A stretch of 64,000 nt of DNA from Lineus longissimus. Its lineage: Eukaryota > Nemertea > Pilidiophora > Heteronemertea > Lineidae. Every line of letters starts with the position of its first letter. Position 1 is the first letter of the stretch. Positions 44,819-57,700 of the stretch are shown here, one piece after another. Made by a program: the position numbers and the translations under genes. The DNA lies in contig NC_088309.1 in NCBI RefSeq assembly GCF_910592395.1, forward strand, positions 13,768,599 to 13,832,598, given 5' to 3'. Below the pieces are notes generated by a model. It was not told where the DNA came from, did not search any database, and worked only from the letters and a program-made list of their open reading frames with translations.

Positions 44819-46276
44819 ATGGTGTTCGAGAAGTGGAGAGTTATTTTGCCTGTTAGTTCTGGTAAGCATCTAGCTCTGATTATGAATGGCTCATCAGCTC
44901 ATTAGCTATCTCTTATATACCGGTACTATACTTGCACTTGGGCTACTAATAAAGGCCTGTGTCGTGAAGGGCCTTCTAAAATAATTTATTTTCTCGAGGA
45001 CACCTGGAGAATCGATCGCTCGTGTCATATGTGCCTCTGAGGTTGAGTCCCAGCGAGGGTCAACAAATTTGTCGCCTCCAACCAGACAACAAACCTCTTG
45101 ATATCATGATATTGCCTTTCCTACAATGTAGGCTATGCACCCATGGTGATGACTACACTCGATCACCTCATGTTCATTCATTCTAATATTTATTGCAGCT
45201 ATTTGTAAAGACTGCGACAAAGAACAGCACAGGCCTCATCCCTCTTCAAATATCTCAACGGAACAGAAGGTAAGCAAGTGGCTGAAGGAGCTCCTGACCC
45301 GGCTTGCTATGTTCCTGTATAAATGAGTATAAATGTTTTCCTTGAATAAAAGGAGAGTGATTTTGTCAAAAAAATGCCTTCTTCAATTTTCATTAATTTC
45401 AAGGTCACAATGTAAAAGTTCAAGCATTGAAAATCTGCATTGTAACCAGTGATATTCATGTCATGGGCTGGACATGCCAATAGGAAATTCTTGCAATGGA
45501 GATGATTGGACGAGACGCCATGTTTACTCTACATACAGTGACGTACATTTATGTTGAAAGATTGTTGTCCATACTCTTTGCTTTAGTTCACAATTGCTTT
45601 TTCAGCCTGGCACTTCCTCCGCCTATGATGAGGCTCTACCATGTTCTAGTACAGAGGAAAGTATAGTGGGTACAGTGATTGTGGTTATCGACCTTGAGGT
45701 GAGCTTGGTGTAGCCCTGAAAATGGATGTGACCGATTTTTCAAAGCACAAGAGGACCTGACAGAACATTTGGCCTAGTGTGACACTCAAGGAAACCGTGA
45801 TGGACAAGGTAAAGCGGAAATGGGCTGGGCGAGTTGGTGCCATAGCCAAAGTTGGACAACCCTCCGGATCTGTTGTAGTACGGAGCAAGACAGATGCAGA
45901 TTCAGAACAATCTTTGCTTTTTGCAGGCTGGGCTCTTCGAGGACAGAATACCTCAAGACGGTTTTCTGCAGAAGTGCGAAGATATTTGTATGCGGAATTT
46001 ATGAAAGGTGTAACTGGGTTTAAAGAAAATCCAACTAACGTTGCAAAGCGCCTGAAGATGATGTTTCCCAAAGATCAGTGGCTGACTTCAACACAGGTCA
46101 TGTCCTACTTCAGTCGCCTCTCTGCAAAACAAAAGCAGGGACAGCTTTCAGAAGTTTCGGGCCACTCCGAGGAAGATGAGGCACAAGAGGATGCCCAAAA
46201 AGAGGTACACCAGGAGACAGTCAAGCGCTACAGTCTTCGTAGAAAGGTTATGACAGAAGTAGGGATACTAGTATAA
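44819..46276 (+). CDS. Small spliced gene nested in 4E-T intron 2 (C2H2-associated C-terminal domain family)
   Basis: Four exons join in frame: 44819-44861 (ATG, ends phase 1), 45199-45269 (acceptor TTATTGCAG, donor GTAAGC), 45606-45698 (acceptor TTTTTCAG, donor GTGAGC) and 45764-46276 (acceptor CCTGACAG, stop at the end), giving about 240 residues. The frame is also open upstream of the ATG to about 44700, so the first exon may start earlier. The second exon has a C-x2-C pair (ICKDCDKEQHRPH). The last exon reads TLKETVMDKVKRKWAGRVGA, then GWALRGQNTSRRFSAEVRRY, then NPTNVAKRLK and WLTSTQVMSYFSRLSAKQK. This order (TLE..V+-KWA, GWAL...RF, VA..M, WLT..Q..SYFSRL) is a domain I remember from many uncharacterised C2H2-finger proteins of cnidarians, lancelets and fish. 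It has no established function known to me. It could be a host gene or a transposon accessory protein. All exons are intact. Confidence 0.6.
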
Positions 46277-48817
46277 CCAACTTCACCTATGAACTCATTG
46301 GTTTTGATGACTTCGTTTGGAACCATTTTATCATGATTGGATTGCAGACAGCTAGTCTTCAGTCAAGTCTTTTCGTTCCATCTAGCGTTATCACTCCATT
46401 CAGCTGCGTAGCTTATGGGTTGATCGCCATGCCCCTGCATTTAGCGTGAATCTCTCAATCTTGTTGCAGCTTGCCATACCCTTGACTAAAGTGATCATGG
46501 GTGCACTAATCAGCATAGTATCCTCTTGAGTGTACAATAATAATGTGCATTGTATTCAGAAAGCATTTCGAGTCAACAATAGTAATGTACGATACCGGTA
46601 CCATAAGAGGATCATGACTACTGCCCCTCACAGTGGTTAGAATAGCCTAGCTGGTGGTTTATTGTTGATGAACAGTGAAGCCTGCTGTGAAAATCCATAG
46701 CCCAAATTCCACTTATTTTGGTTTTAAATTTGAAAATTGAGAATGTGAGTATGAAGGGCGTGCATGTATCGATGAATGACCAGTATCTCTTGGTGGACAG
46801 TGGCTGAGGAAGTTTCAGTATAATGCTGGTTCTTTGCACTGGCAGGTGCCTACCCGAGTAACCCTCAGAAGTCAAGACTATCAGGAATGTCAGTTACGAA
46901 TCTGTGCAATTTTCAGACATGTTCCCGATTTTGCCCAGCAGTATTAATACCATTGACAGTACTTTACGTGTTTCAGAATTTCTGAATAGTGAGCCAGTCT
47001 TTGTTGGCATGGTTAATGCTGTTGTGAGTGCTGGTCTGATTCAAAGTGGTTATTCCATTTTTTGTTTCCATGGTCTCTGCAGGTGGTGACATACCACATC
47101 CATGTATATGCCCATGTACACATCATGTAAAGAGTATTATTTCTCGATGCAGCGATATCTTTTTTGTAATTAGTCTATGATAACATATTTTCATATTAAA
47201 AGAAAATAATCTTATACATCACGTTGTTCATCCATCTCTGTCAATAAGGCTGGAAGTAGGCCATGATTTGTATTGAAATGAAGAAATGATGCTGAAACTA
47301 ACGAATATAAAACGAGAAGCCGATGGCCACGCTACCTCAGGTTAGGCTTAGGGGGCCTTACCTATTCCTTCAAACAGTTCTTCATTGTACCTTGTATTAC
47401 ATGGGTACCTAGCCCTGTGATTGGACATAACGGATATTTTTGCCGATGCAATGACTGTTCAGCTCCATGTCTTTCACCACCCTGATGACACCAAAGGTAC
47501 TTCTGGTAGCATGTACATGTTGTGATGGATCATCTAGTACAGTAGAAGCAACATTCAGCTAAATAATCCTTTCTAGTTTGGTTTAGAATATAAAGCTATA
47601 CTTCCGAGCTGGAGCATGTGCATGGATTAACCCCAGCAGTAAAATGGGCACAATCTGAAAGAAAGGCTGTGTTCTGCCATATGAAGTGGGGATGGGGCTG
47701 AAGTTCATTTTATCATTTTCCTCTACCTCTAACCAGGACCAGGTAGTACAGTATATTATAATGTTTATAATACTACATTCAATCATCTGTGCCATTCACC
47801 ACTGTCGTGTCTATTTTGCCCTTTTGGAACTGAAGTTTCTTTTTTTCTGTCCTCGAGCATACTTGACATTTTTTACCTGATCTTTTTGATGAATGAATGG
47901 AATTTGAGGGGGAGGGGGTCAGACCCCAACACTGGGTGACCTAGTCTTCTTGGCCTCAAAATACTGTTGAGATGGTCCCTAAGCTTATATCTCCCGCAGG
48001 GATATCGGTGATACATGTATAATCAATTTCTGTAGAAAATCATACTAGTTCAAATCATTCCCAATAGGTGGCGACAGCCCAAAATGATCAAATTTGGCCG
48101 AACTTTCAAGCTTTGGCATTCCTAGCTGAACAGAGCGGACAAAGTTTTTATTCTTGATTTTAAATCTTGACATCATAAAGAATCCGACAGGCAAAGAACC
48201 ATTGCCCAACGCCCTGCAAAGGGTGAGATATCCGGGCTGAAAGTTCACCATGTTTCATTGACCCCTTTTAGATAGGGGTAGGGGTAGGCCTAGTACAACA
48301 ACATCGAAGGTCATTTGGCTATGCTTTTTTGTATTTGGGTAGCTCTTGTAATGCATTCACTCATAACAACAGGTCAATCCAATATTCTATCTATTTCCTG
48401 TGCATGGTCACTCATTATCCCCACTTAAGATCTCTATCAAAAAAGGTCAAAATCACCCCCAAATCAGCTCCGACCCATATCTCAGCCCCTGTTGGAGGGA
48501 TCGGTGAAATATTTGGCACGATTTCATATCTCACCTAAGGGGCTCCACCCACCAAATATCAATGAAATCTGTGAAATTGCTTTATCACCCACTGCCTGGT
48601 GCTATCGTGGACTTGCACTTAATTAGGTCACGTGACGTAATTTGCATCAATTGGTACTTTTTTTAGAAATTGAAGTTAAGCTAATGGGTTATTAGTTACA
48701 ACAAATTGTTTGTCTTAACCCCCATCTGGTTATGGAGCACCAGAAAAAAAGCTCCTAAAATCTCTTAATTTTGCTTAGTAAAGGACTGGCATGTACTTGC
48801 TGTAACAAAAGGGTTAA

Positions 48818-49246
48818 AGTCGTACTTCCACCTATCAAATCCTCGTGTCTTTTGCGCTTACACCTATGAATTGCCGTGTCTAAATACACTTGTGTGTCAA
48901 ATCCCCGTGTCTATTAGCCCCATCGAGCTCGATGGGGCTAATCGGGTGCTAATTTAGACCCGTGTTCAACATGGGTTTTTTGATAGGTGGAATCTGAATA
49001 GACACGGGAATTGCAAGTTCTAAGATCCAGCGACAGATGGTGCGGTGTAGTTGCCTCGGTATTGCGCCCCCTCCAATGGGAAAAAAACACAGGAGAGCTC
49101 CCTACTTACAGCGCACCTGTCGCCGGGGCTATTCACCATTATCTAACACCACTGATAGGTGTAAGTGCGCCCCGGGTTTTTCGACACACGGCGAAGACAC
49201 GGGTCTTGAAAAAACACGGGGTTTTATGATAGGTGGAACTACGACT
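48818..49246. mobile_element. 429-bp MITE with a central palindrome
   Basis: Inverted ends AGTCGTACTTCCACCTATCA (left) and AGTCGTAGTTCCACCTATCA (right). Internal echoes (GATAGGTGGA at 48982, CACCTATGAATTGCCG) repeat the end motif. A perfect 30-base palindrome, half-site ATTAGCCCCATCGAG, sits at 48913-48942. No target duplication could be fixed. Confidence 0.8.
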
Positions 49247-49782
49247 CATATCCCCTTCAAGAGGGATAACCATAGCCACATGAAGGGAAAAACTCTATTT
49301 AGAAGCCTGATCAGACTGAACATGTTCTTTTAAATTGTGTACAACCTCGCCCTAGTCTATTTTAAGAGCTTACTGCCTCCAACTACTACTTGGAATTTAC
49401 TAAATGAATCAATACCGAACTCCTCTACTCTTCTGGTTTTGAAACCTACCCTATTTCCCAACCGTGATGTCTTCAAGTCATCACTTTCTGAATGTTTCAA
49501 CTGTATCTCATGACCCGAGAACCTCTACCTAAAGTGAATGCGCAATAATTGATGTGGCTTAGCTGTTGACCTTTTCGTAACTGGATTTCCAAGTCGCCAA
49601 TTTTTTAAAATTGAACTTTGAATTCAGTTGAATTTGCCAAACACCACCTTATGACATGTGAACAGATGATTAACAGACAATGTAATGCCATGATGACTGA
49701 AATTGAACAGGTCGCAGGACTTACAATCAATCAATAAGTTCAAACCTGCTCATGTGTGAAATGGATGGAGTGACCCCCCCAA

Positions 49783-49816
49783 CCACCACCACCACCACCA
49801 CCACCACCACCACCAC
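49783..49816 (+). repeat. (CCA)n microsatellite
   Basis: About eleven CCA units after a short C run, directly before a family A fragment. Confidence 0.95.
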
Positions 49817-50025
49817 TTGCCCAATTGCCACCAATTTTATATCATGATTACAGTATAAAATGCCAAGTGGGTTTTGATTTGACGCACTTTTCAAGGTCAA
49901 GGAGGTAGAATGGCATAACATTTCTATTTGGCTATATTCTATTAGCATGTTTAATTAACCAGCTTGAATTGTCTACCGAATTATCCAGTGAGCAGAATGG
50001 ACCCTGGCAATTTTATTCTACTGAT
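49817..50025 (+). repeat. Family A 3' fragment, copy A10
   Basis: Begins inside the unit (GCCACCAATTTTATATCATG), passes TTTTCAAGGTCAAGGAGGT, and ends CAGTGAGCAGAATGGACCC. It ends about 55 bases before exon C, close enough to supply part of the intron's branch-point region. Confidence 0.75.
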
Positions 50026-50081
50026 AATAACGGTCTTTCATCATCTTCTCGTGACTAAATTTTCCTTTGAAATATTTTCAG

Positions 50082-50303
50082 ATTCTCCAATGCAACGATT
50101 TAGTGAACAAATGGCAAGTCCATCACGACGCTCAAACCAGATGGGTGGCCAGACCGGTAGTCCCCAACATTCTGTTAAGCAGGCAAGGCCACTGTTTGGC
50201 CAAGGTGCTGTAGCAGCTACTGCACCCCAGACTCCTACAACTACTTGTCCTTTAACTCCAAACTTGCAACAATCTCATAGCCATGGAAGACCTATTGTAA
50301 AAG
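50082..50303 (+). CDS. EIF4ENIF1: 4E-T (EIF4ENIF1) homologue, exon C
   Basis: Acceptor AATATTTTCAG, donor GTAAGC. It starts in phase 1 (the G of exon B plus AT gives Asp) and ends in phase 1. The peptide starts SPMQRFSEQMASPSRRSNQM, is Gln/Ser/Thr/Pro-rich, and ends GRPIVKG, a short motif also present in vertebrate 4E-T as I remember it. No folded domain, as expected for this largely disordered repressor. The in-frame stop just past the donor (GKPS*) confirms that splicing is needed. Confidence 0.75.
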
Positions 50304-50849
50304 GTAAGCCGAGTTAGATTTTATGGTTCCTTCCCCAGTTGTTTGCAGGGAAATGACCACCTACCATGAGTGCAGGTTGCCCTCAATGGTTGCAGGTCAA
50401 ATCATTTTTCCGTCTCTGGTCGTCCTGCTAAGTCATTAATAGAACGGGAAACTTAGCATTAACTCTTTTAGTAAAAAAGAAAATAGAAATACTGGAGGTG
50501 TCATGAGTTCTCGGGGCAAACTTAGAGGCTTCCCCACAGTGATTTTTCTTTTATTATGCAAACTGATTATGTTACCAAAAAAACTAACCCCACAAGCACA
50601 ATCTCAACACCTATCATCCTTGAAAGTTGCGGTGCTCTCCACCAAGCGGTTACGGAGAAGTTGCCTGGAAAAATGTTTACCCCTCAGCCCATAAAGGCTA
50701 GAGGCGTATCGTCAAGGTCTTAATGTGCCATTGTGCCTTTTGGCAGTTTTGGCGATTATCAAACTACGCTCGGCCCCAGGGGTGCTTCCTGTGAGAAATT
50801 TTGTTTGGATTATGCTAGCTAAGATCATGCAATTTTTACTGAGGACACT

Positions 50850-51549
50850 GCTCAAATGATACCCCAGTTTTATATTTGACCTACTTTCAAGGTCATATGG
50901 GTCAAATTAGGTAGTTCAAACCAGTCTTTAAAATGATGCGACGCACAAGTCCAGCGTCGGGAAAGCATTCAGAAAACTCATCAGTGTTTAAGAATTGTCA
51001 ATGCTCAGCAATGCGCATACAAATATAATGAAATAAATGTCATCAAACCAGTCATAAAACACCTTTCAGAATTATACCAGTTTTGTCTTAATCAATGCCC
51101 ATTCCAATTTTCTTGAGCGAGCTGAATTTGTTAATATCGCTTGCGTTGAGCCTCAACGTCGCAACACGACCTGTGTTGGCCGTCAATGTACCAGTTGCAG
51201 TACATCAATTTCGCCTGGGAATCATTTTCTATGACCAAACAGAGGAGACTACACCCTTCATTATGGCACTTGTCCCATTCAAAATAAAAGCCACACAATG
51301 GTGATCCTATCTAAATTGTCAAAGTTTGCACCATTTTGCCCCAAAAAGTGCAGAATATCACACTATAAAATAATAACAGTGAGAAAATACATAACCTAAA
51401 CATCTTGAAGACACCCCTGATCAACATTTTGATAGCGATTTAGCCTAGTGCATTGAGCAATGAAAATGCAAAATCTTTAGATATCCACTGCAAATGACAT
51501 ATATTACATTACCCGATTTGAGCACGTGGTCCCTAGACCATTTCATTTT
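50850..51549 (+). repeat. Family A copy A9, 5'-truncated
   Basis: ATTTGACCTACTTTCAAGGT at about 50873, a diverged interior, and the 3' end GAGCACGTGGTCCCTAGACC plus ATTTCATTTT. The palindrome TGGTC-CCTA-GACCA is at 51527-51540. Confidence 0.7.
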
Positions 51550-52229
51550 ACTCTACTTAGCGTGGACAAAAACTGTAAGTCAGAAGGACCCGGGAAAAGG
51601 ACCAGTCAAGTGCCATCTCTAATGGCAAAATAGGACTAATGAATCGATCAGGCCAACTCACTGAAGTCAAGAGCAAGTGGATGGATATTGAGGTGGATCA
51701 AACCACACATTGCTGATGCATAATAGGCCTTTTGGCCTATTCTCAGAGAAGAAATTTTCTTGGACTTATGGTTACGCTATTGGCCTGTCACCTATAGGGC
51801 CCAGGTTCGATACCCATAATGGAACTTCTTAAAAATGTTCTTCATAACTTTTTTGCGATTATATATCTTTTTATTTATCTTTGAAAAGACTTTCACTGAA
51901 TATAACTGACCATACCATTCATCTTTCTTGTCCAGAAGTGATATTTGTAAGATCTTTCTCCCATATTTTATTAGTTTGTCACACACACGTTTAATGTGTG
52001 GTGATAAAAAAACCCTTAAAACTCAGATTAGTGGAATTTTGGCATGCCGACTGCGATACCCGGGCTGCAGTATAATGCTATTCTCTTGTGCAGCCTTCTG
52101 TCAATCAATGTTATTGGTATGAATTTACTCAAAACTCTTTGATACAAATATAGTTCCGTACTCCTAGTATATAAGTATACACACATATGTAGATAATAGA
52201 GCCTTTATAATTAAATAATGTACACTTCA

Positions 52230-52545
52230 TAGCTATGATATTTATCTTACCAATTTATTTCCAAGATTTTTCTTGATGAAAAATTAGTAACATAGAAATT
52301 ACCAATTTCTTGTTAAGAAAATTATTATCAGTTATATTCTTGCTAATTTCTTACCAATATTAATCTTTGTAAGATCTTGTAAGATTTCTAATAGTAATTT
52401 ATTTCTTAGTAATTTTTTTCTGATAATTTCTTACTAAGAAAAAAATTACTAAGATTTTTCTGATTAGATTCTTGTAATTTAAATCTTAGCAATTTTTATC
52501 TGAGGAATTAATTGGTAATATATAACTAATTTAATTAGTAAGATT
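52230..52545. repeat. AT-rich module repeat, copy 2
   Basis: Same vocabulary as 10146-10480: AAAAATTACTAAGATTTTTC, CTTAGTAATTTTTTTCTG, AATTAATTGGTAATAT. The end TTAGTAAGATTCAGGTCC parallels the end of copy 1. Confidence 0.65.
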
Positions 52546-52933
52546 CAGGTCCCTGGAAGGCTGCTTATATCTCAAAAGCCCTGGCGGAAAGTTTTCGTCA
52601 TCCAGACTCGAGTTGAGTCAAATCATGAAACGACCGTCAGCTCCCCCCCCCGCCGCCCGGTGAACACTACCTTGCATTACCCTGGGCACTTCCAACCGTC
52701 TACCTACCACCTGCCCATGCCTCTTGCCACTTTAGATCTGGACATACCCAAAGTGTCTCCAGGCTGATTATCATCTTCGCATCAAGTGTTGGGGCGTGAA
52801 AATGTACTGGCGCGTGTGACTGGACTATCAAATATACCCGGTAAGCTACGCCCAGACTCTCCCCTTCTCCCAATACTCAAACCAAATTAATTAATTAGTC
52901 TGCCAACCTTGATTACCGGCACCAACGTGTAAA

Positions 52934-53610
52934 GCCCGTTACACACGAGGGATTTCTCACCAACTTAGTTGGAATTTTAATTCATAACAGGAATCGGCCA
53001 ACTCAAATCTTTCGTGTGTTTGCAACGCAGACCAGGTAACTGATACTTTGCCCGATTGGTTGGAGTTGCTGGCTGCACTACCGACTTGTTCTATTTCTCG
53101 ACGACATCTTTTGTTTATATAAGGATTTTTTGTTTATATAAGGAGTGTGGGGTAGAAATTTCCCCGTGTGATTCAGTCAACAACATAGTTGGGCCATATT
53201 TTGACTCTTTATCTTTATAGAGGCCTATAGGCGCCAAGGCTGTACCTTCTCATAATCCACGGTTTTGCCCAAAACCTCCTATTTTCCCATCGATTTCTCC
53301 TTTTCCTCTTTTCACTGATACTTTTTATAATAATAATAGATAAAATCTTCTTTTTCTTCCTCTCATTGTACACAACAAAATCATTGGCAGCCATGTTTCT
53401 AGATCTAAGATTTCCCCGCCAGAAATAATAGATATTTTCACTCAGCCTTGACCAAGGTTTTGACCTAAAAATAGTGCAGGACCTAAATATTGCTGCGATT
53501 ATGTCTTTCGTGGGAGTGGGTGAACGACTCTCAACTTCAAATCACCTGTGCACCTGTTCTTAATTTTAAAACCAACTAAGTTGGTGAGAAATCCCTCTTG
53601 TGTAGCCGGC
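52934..53610. mobile_element. 677-bp non-autonomous element with about 45-bp inverted ends
   Basis: Left GCCCGTTACACACGAGGGAT and right (reverse complement) GCCGGCTACACAAGAGGGAT run on through TTCTCACCAACTTAGTTGG on both sides and into A/T-rich text. CCAACTTAGTTGG is itself near-palindromic. Flanks TAAA and TTAA could be a decayed TTAA duplication. No ORF of note. Confidence 0.82.
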
Positions 53611-54759
53611 TTAAGTGAAAGTCTTCCAGCCACCTGTCCCAACTCGGGGCCAACGGCGGCGTCGAATGGTGACCGCCATGTTGGAAATTTTTGGTCACAG
53701 ATTTTACCAACAAACTTAGGGTTGAAAATACTCGATGATACTTGTGTTTCGAGTTCTCACGTTGCGTAGTTGCGTTCTTTAGTTCTTCCTCCCCATTTAT
53801 GTCTATATGTAGACACAGATAGAGACCGTGAAGATGGAGCAATTAAAGGAAAACGGGAGACGATGTCTCCAATGACATACTAGTTCATTCGTCCATGATG
53901 TTACTGTATTTTAGCTACAATAGATCACATGAATATTAGGAATGTAGTAAAGTAGAAACAGTACGGAACATCACCACTTTAGGAAGATTTAATGTTTGTA
54001 AAATAGCACCACATTTGCGAGCACCAAAGGCGGTATGGGAATTAAATATCGAGAAAGAAAATCAGCACTGCACAGGGTAAGAAATACTGACCGTGAAGGG
54101 TTCTATCTAAAGAGTTAAAACACATCAAAATGATCAATTCCCCCATTTAGCAAAACCGAACATACTTTGAGATACAGGCCTACAGCATACACACACCAAT
54201 TTATACCATGCACAGATCAGGCAATTGTAAATGAAATAGGTATGCTGTTAAATGTAACAAGATGCTTTGTTTATACTGAGAGCGGACTGAAGTTGGACCT
54301 CTAGGTCAGCTGCATTTGGTTAATTGTCATGATTTATCACCCCCTGGTGGCCTAATGAATATCCGCATATGCCGGCAAATACTTTCATAAACAAGACCCA
54401 GAAGAGGTTTTCCCCCACAATCTTGGGAAATCTTTTCACTGGGCATTAAACTGAAAGTGTGATATCTCTCTTATAAGTGACTCATTTTCAATAGCATTTT
54501 TAAGGTAGGATCTCCAAGCAATCCTACAGGTTTTTGATACGACCTAATTTTGAAGGTCACAGTGTTCAAGTGGCATCAATTGGCTGTTTGTGAGTAACTA
54601 TGGCATGCTTCTTAACCGCTAAAGCCAATAACTCGAAAGTTGGTACATATGACTCCCTACGTCATATAACCTCTGACATGGAATTTCGGTCCGACCTGTT
54701 TCTCGTCTTGGCCACCAGGGGGCCAAACTAAAAAAGGTAAGAAGAACAATATCTCGCTT

Positions 54760-57700
54760 CCATGGGCTGAGTAGGCCCACCTTGCAACCCCCCCTAAAAC
54801 TGATGAAAATGCATGCAAGTTGTAGTATTTGATCTATATTTTCATATTTTTTATGTTGCCATGGAAAATGTAGGGACTCAATGCCACTCTTTGGGTGTTT
54901 TTGTGGGCGTGGCTCCTTTTTTTTCTGCGGCCAGTCTTGGGCTAGGAGAAATCTAAATTGACTTTCCTCTTGACTGGTTTATCATAGGAAAGTGTATGAC
55001 CCATCAAAATGTTTGTCTTGAGCTACTCTAGACTTCAAAATAATCAATATGCAAATTAACTGAATATGTAGGTCAACAGAGGTCAAAAGGTCACGAAATT
55101 TAGGGAATGCCTAAAATCTGGAAGCCGGGCCTGCAAATGTTCCCCGAGGTTCTGAAATTTGGAACAATTGAGCTAGGAGCCTATAATATCATTAACTGAC
55201 ATTCCTTCACATATTTAATTCACCAATGTTCAATTATTTTCAAAACTGATGCCGCTGTGATTAACGCAAATGGATCGAATTTCGTCAATGTAAAAAAAAT
55301 TTTGATTTAAATCTGTGGTAAAGGAATAGGTGATTATGAGTTATGTATGCCACAACAAAATCAACAATTAGGTACCATTCAATGAATGCTTCATTTTACA
55401 TTTCAAACAATCAACATTTTAAATGATTCACCTAAATTATCTCTTGAATTATGCAAATTAGGCAAATACAAAGGGTCAAAATGGTCAAGTCATGGAAGTA
55501 GCATGTACTAGGAGTGGTGTGTGTACATGCCATTTACATATTTGTACACCATAATCAAGGAGTCAAATGGACATTTTCACAGATACATCCAGATACGGGA
55601 ATACCAACTGAAGATGCAATATGTAGGATTAACCCCCTGATGTCGGTGACAAACCATGGCCAATGCAAATGATGCATATTACAGATACGGGTACCAAGTT
55701 CTTAGTCAAAGTCACTGCTGTCGCTATTCTCTGCTGTCTCATTCTCTTTGGTCTTCTCAAGTATGTCTGCCATACTTGCTGGCAGTGCAGTTCCTTTGAA
55801 CCAACACGGTTCCAGTCGGCCGTCATCAATCGTCCAACCATGATCCTCCGCTGGATGTGGGATTTCCGGCTTTGGAATGTGACCTCTTTTCCAGATTGCT
55901 ACTTGATAATTTACTCTCTTAATATGCTCCTGAAGACACACTCTTGGGGGTGGCAAGGAGGAGAGGTCTATGTTCTTCTTTGAATCCAATGCTCCACCAC
56001 ACTTTGACTGCAGCATTTCGTATCAGAGACAGTCCACCTCCTTGGTCTTTGTACTCGTACTGTACATTGTGCAGGTGAATTCTTCAAGAGTGAGGAAGAG
56101 GTCATTGGTAACCTCCCAAGACTCTCCAAGGCATTTGAAGACTTCCTGATACTTTGGTTTTTTCTGTCAAGTCCTCAGAGGTTTCACCTTGCCGATTCCT
56201 TTGAAGGCACTTGTGGTATCGCATCTACTGAAGGCATGGAGGCCAAGCAAAGCAGCACAGTATACTGGGGTGAACTCCTTCGACATCTCCATAACATCAA
56301 TCAGTCGCCTCCTATTCCCTGTGCCAGTATCAAACAGGAGTTGAACCTTCATGTTCGGGGCATAGTAGAGCAGAATGAAGAAGATATCTGTGTCTGGACT
56401 TCGAACACGCACGAAGCTGTATCCTTCTTCTTGGGCATAGGATGAGTACAGAATTACTCGTGTGTCCGTCTCCTCTTGTGTTGAGTCCAGAGATGGGATT
56501 TCAGATGCCAATATCCTCCCACTGACAGCTTCGAGTTGGTAGGCCTTGCCCTTGCAAACCAGAACCAGGTTCTTCTCGTCAAACTTGGGCAGATTTTCAT
56601 GGGCACACCAAACTTTCAGGAGTAATTCAGTGAGTTGGATCTTGTTCTCATCATTGCTGAGGAACTCCTTCCAGTTCTCTGGTCTTCGTGTTTTCTCACC
56701 ATGAACAAGACGTTTCTCTCCACAGCCACGCGTTGATCTCTCCAATGACTTTATCAAGTCTGGCAGGTAACTGACAGTGCTGAAAATCACGTTTGTCTTG
56801 GCTGAAGCTGCAATGGATAGCATGTTCTGACAGATCTGTTTGAAAGTCCTTGGCAGCTCCTTCATTGAGTGGAATATGGCATTCCCATCTTCAATGTGCA
56901 TGGTCTGTTCATCAGGAGGGACAGAAGCATCCTCTGTGTCTTTCACAAGACTGTGAAAGCCGTTGCTCTTGTCCGTCTTGAGAAGATGCCCATCTGGTGT
57001 CCCAATTGATGACGGCACAGGCATGAGTGGATATCGGAGGAGTTCGTGCAAGTCCAGTTTGTAGGCTTGGGACTTGACCAACAATTTGAATGCCACATTC
57101 CCCTGCTGTTTGTACTCGCTGGTTTTGTTGTTTGTTGTTTTCACAATTGCCGTCTTGCCAATGTCTGCAAATGTCTTCAGTTTCTGTCTGGTAAGTGGGG
57201 CAAAGAAGTCCTGATTCTTTTTCAACCTGTCATTTATGAACACATCTTTGGCACGTTTCCCTTTTTCCTCAGCAGTCTCGATGTCCTCGGCAATGTGGGG
57301 CGGCACAGATGCACCAGAGAGGAGGCAGACCAGTCCATCTTCTTCAATGTCAAATGAGTTGAGGAAACTCTCCACTGCATCAATGATTTTCTTGGTGGCC
57401 TTCTCGCTTTTCTGAACTTGGGATGGTCTGGTATCACGGTGCCTGCTATCTCTGCTTGTCTCTCCTCCCATATTCACCATCTGGAGCATCACCTCGAGGT
57501 ACCTCGATCTTTCATGAGCCGTTTTTGCCCAACGTTTGTATGCCTCATAGTTGCCTAGTAGTCCAGACGTCCCAGCTCCTCTTCCCCCTGCCCCAGCGTG
57601 GGACTTGGCGTGCTTCATAAAGGTTTCCTCAATAGTCTTATCAACTGCGCATTGATTCCCTGGGGTGTAAGATCTGGCAACGCTGATGGCCCCAAGTTTC

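Larger units (their letters stand above)
39306..50081 (+). other. 4E-T intron 2 (about 10.8 kb)
   Basis: Phase 1 on both sides. It contains family A copies, repeat D copy 2, MITEs and a nested small gene. Nothing recognisable was seen at 39306-39747, 44053-44700, 46277-48817 and 49247-49782, apart from short chance ORFs. 49290-49510 has a faint retro-element flavour on the + strand (SLSECFN-like end) that I could not confirm. Confidence 0.6.

Noticed and set aside
49011-49333. Two overlapping ORFs of 72 and 98 codons
   Set aside because: They lie mostly inside the 48818-49246 MITE and read across its inverted repeat.
56020-56169. Two in-frame TGA codons in the FEN-like gene as possible selenocysteine or recoding
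   Set aside because: The gene also has two frameshifts and lacks its N-terminus, so plain decay (CGA to TGA) is the simpler explanation.
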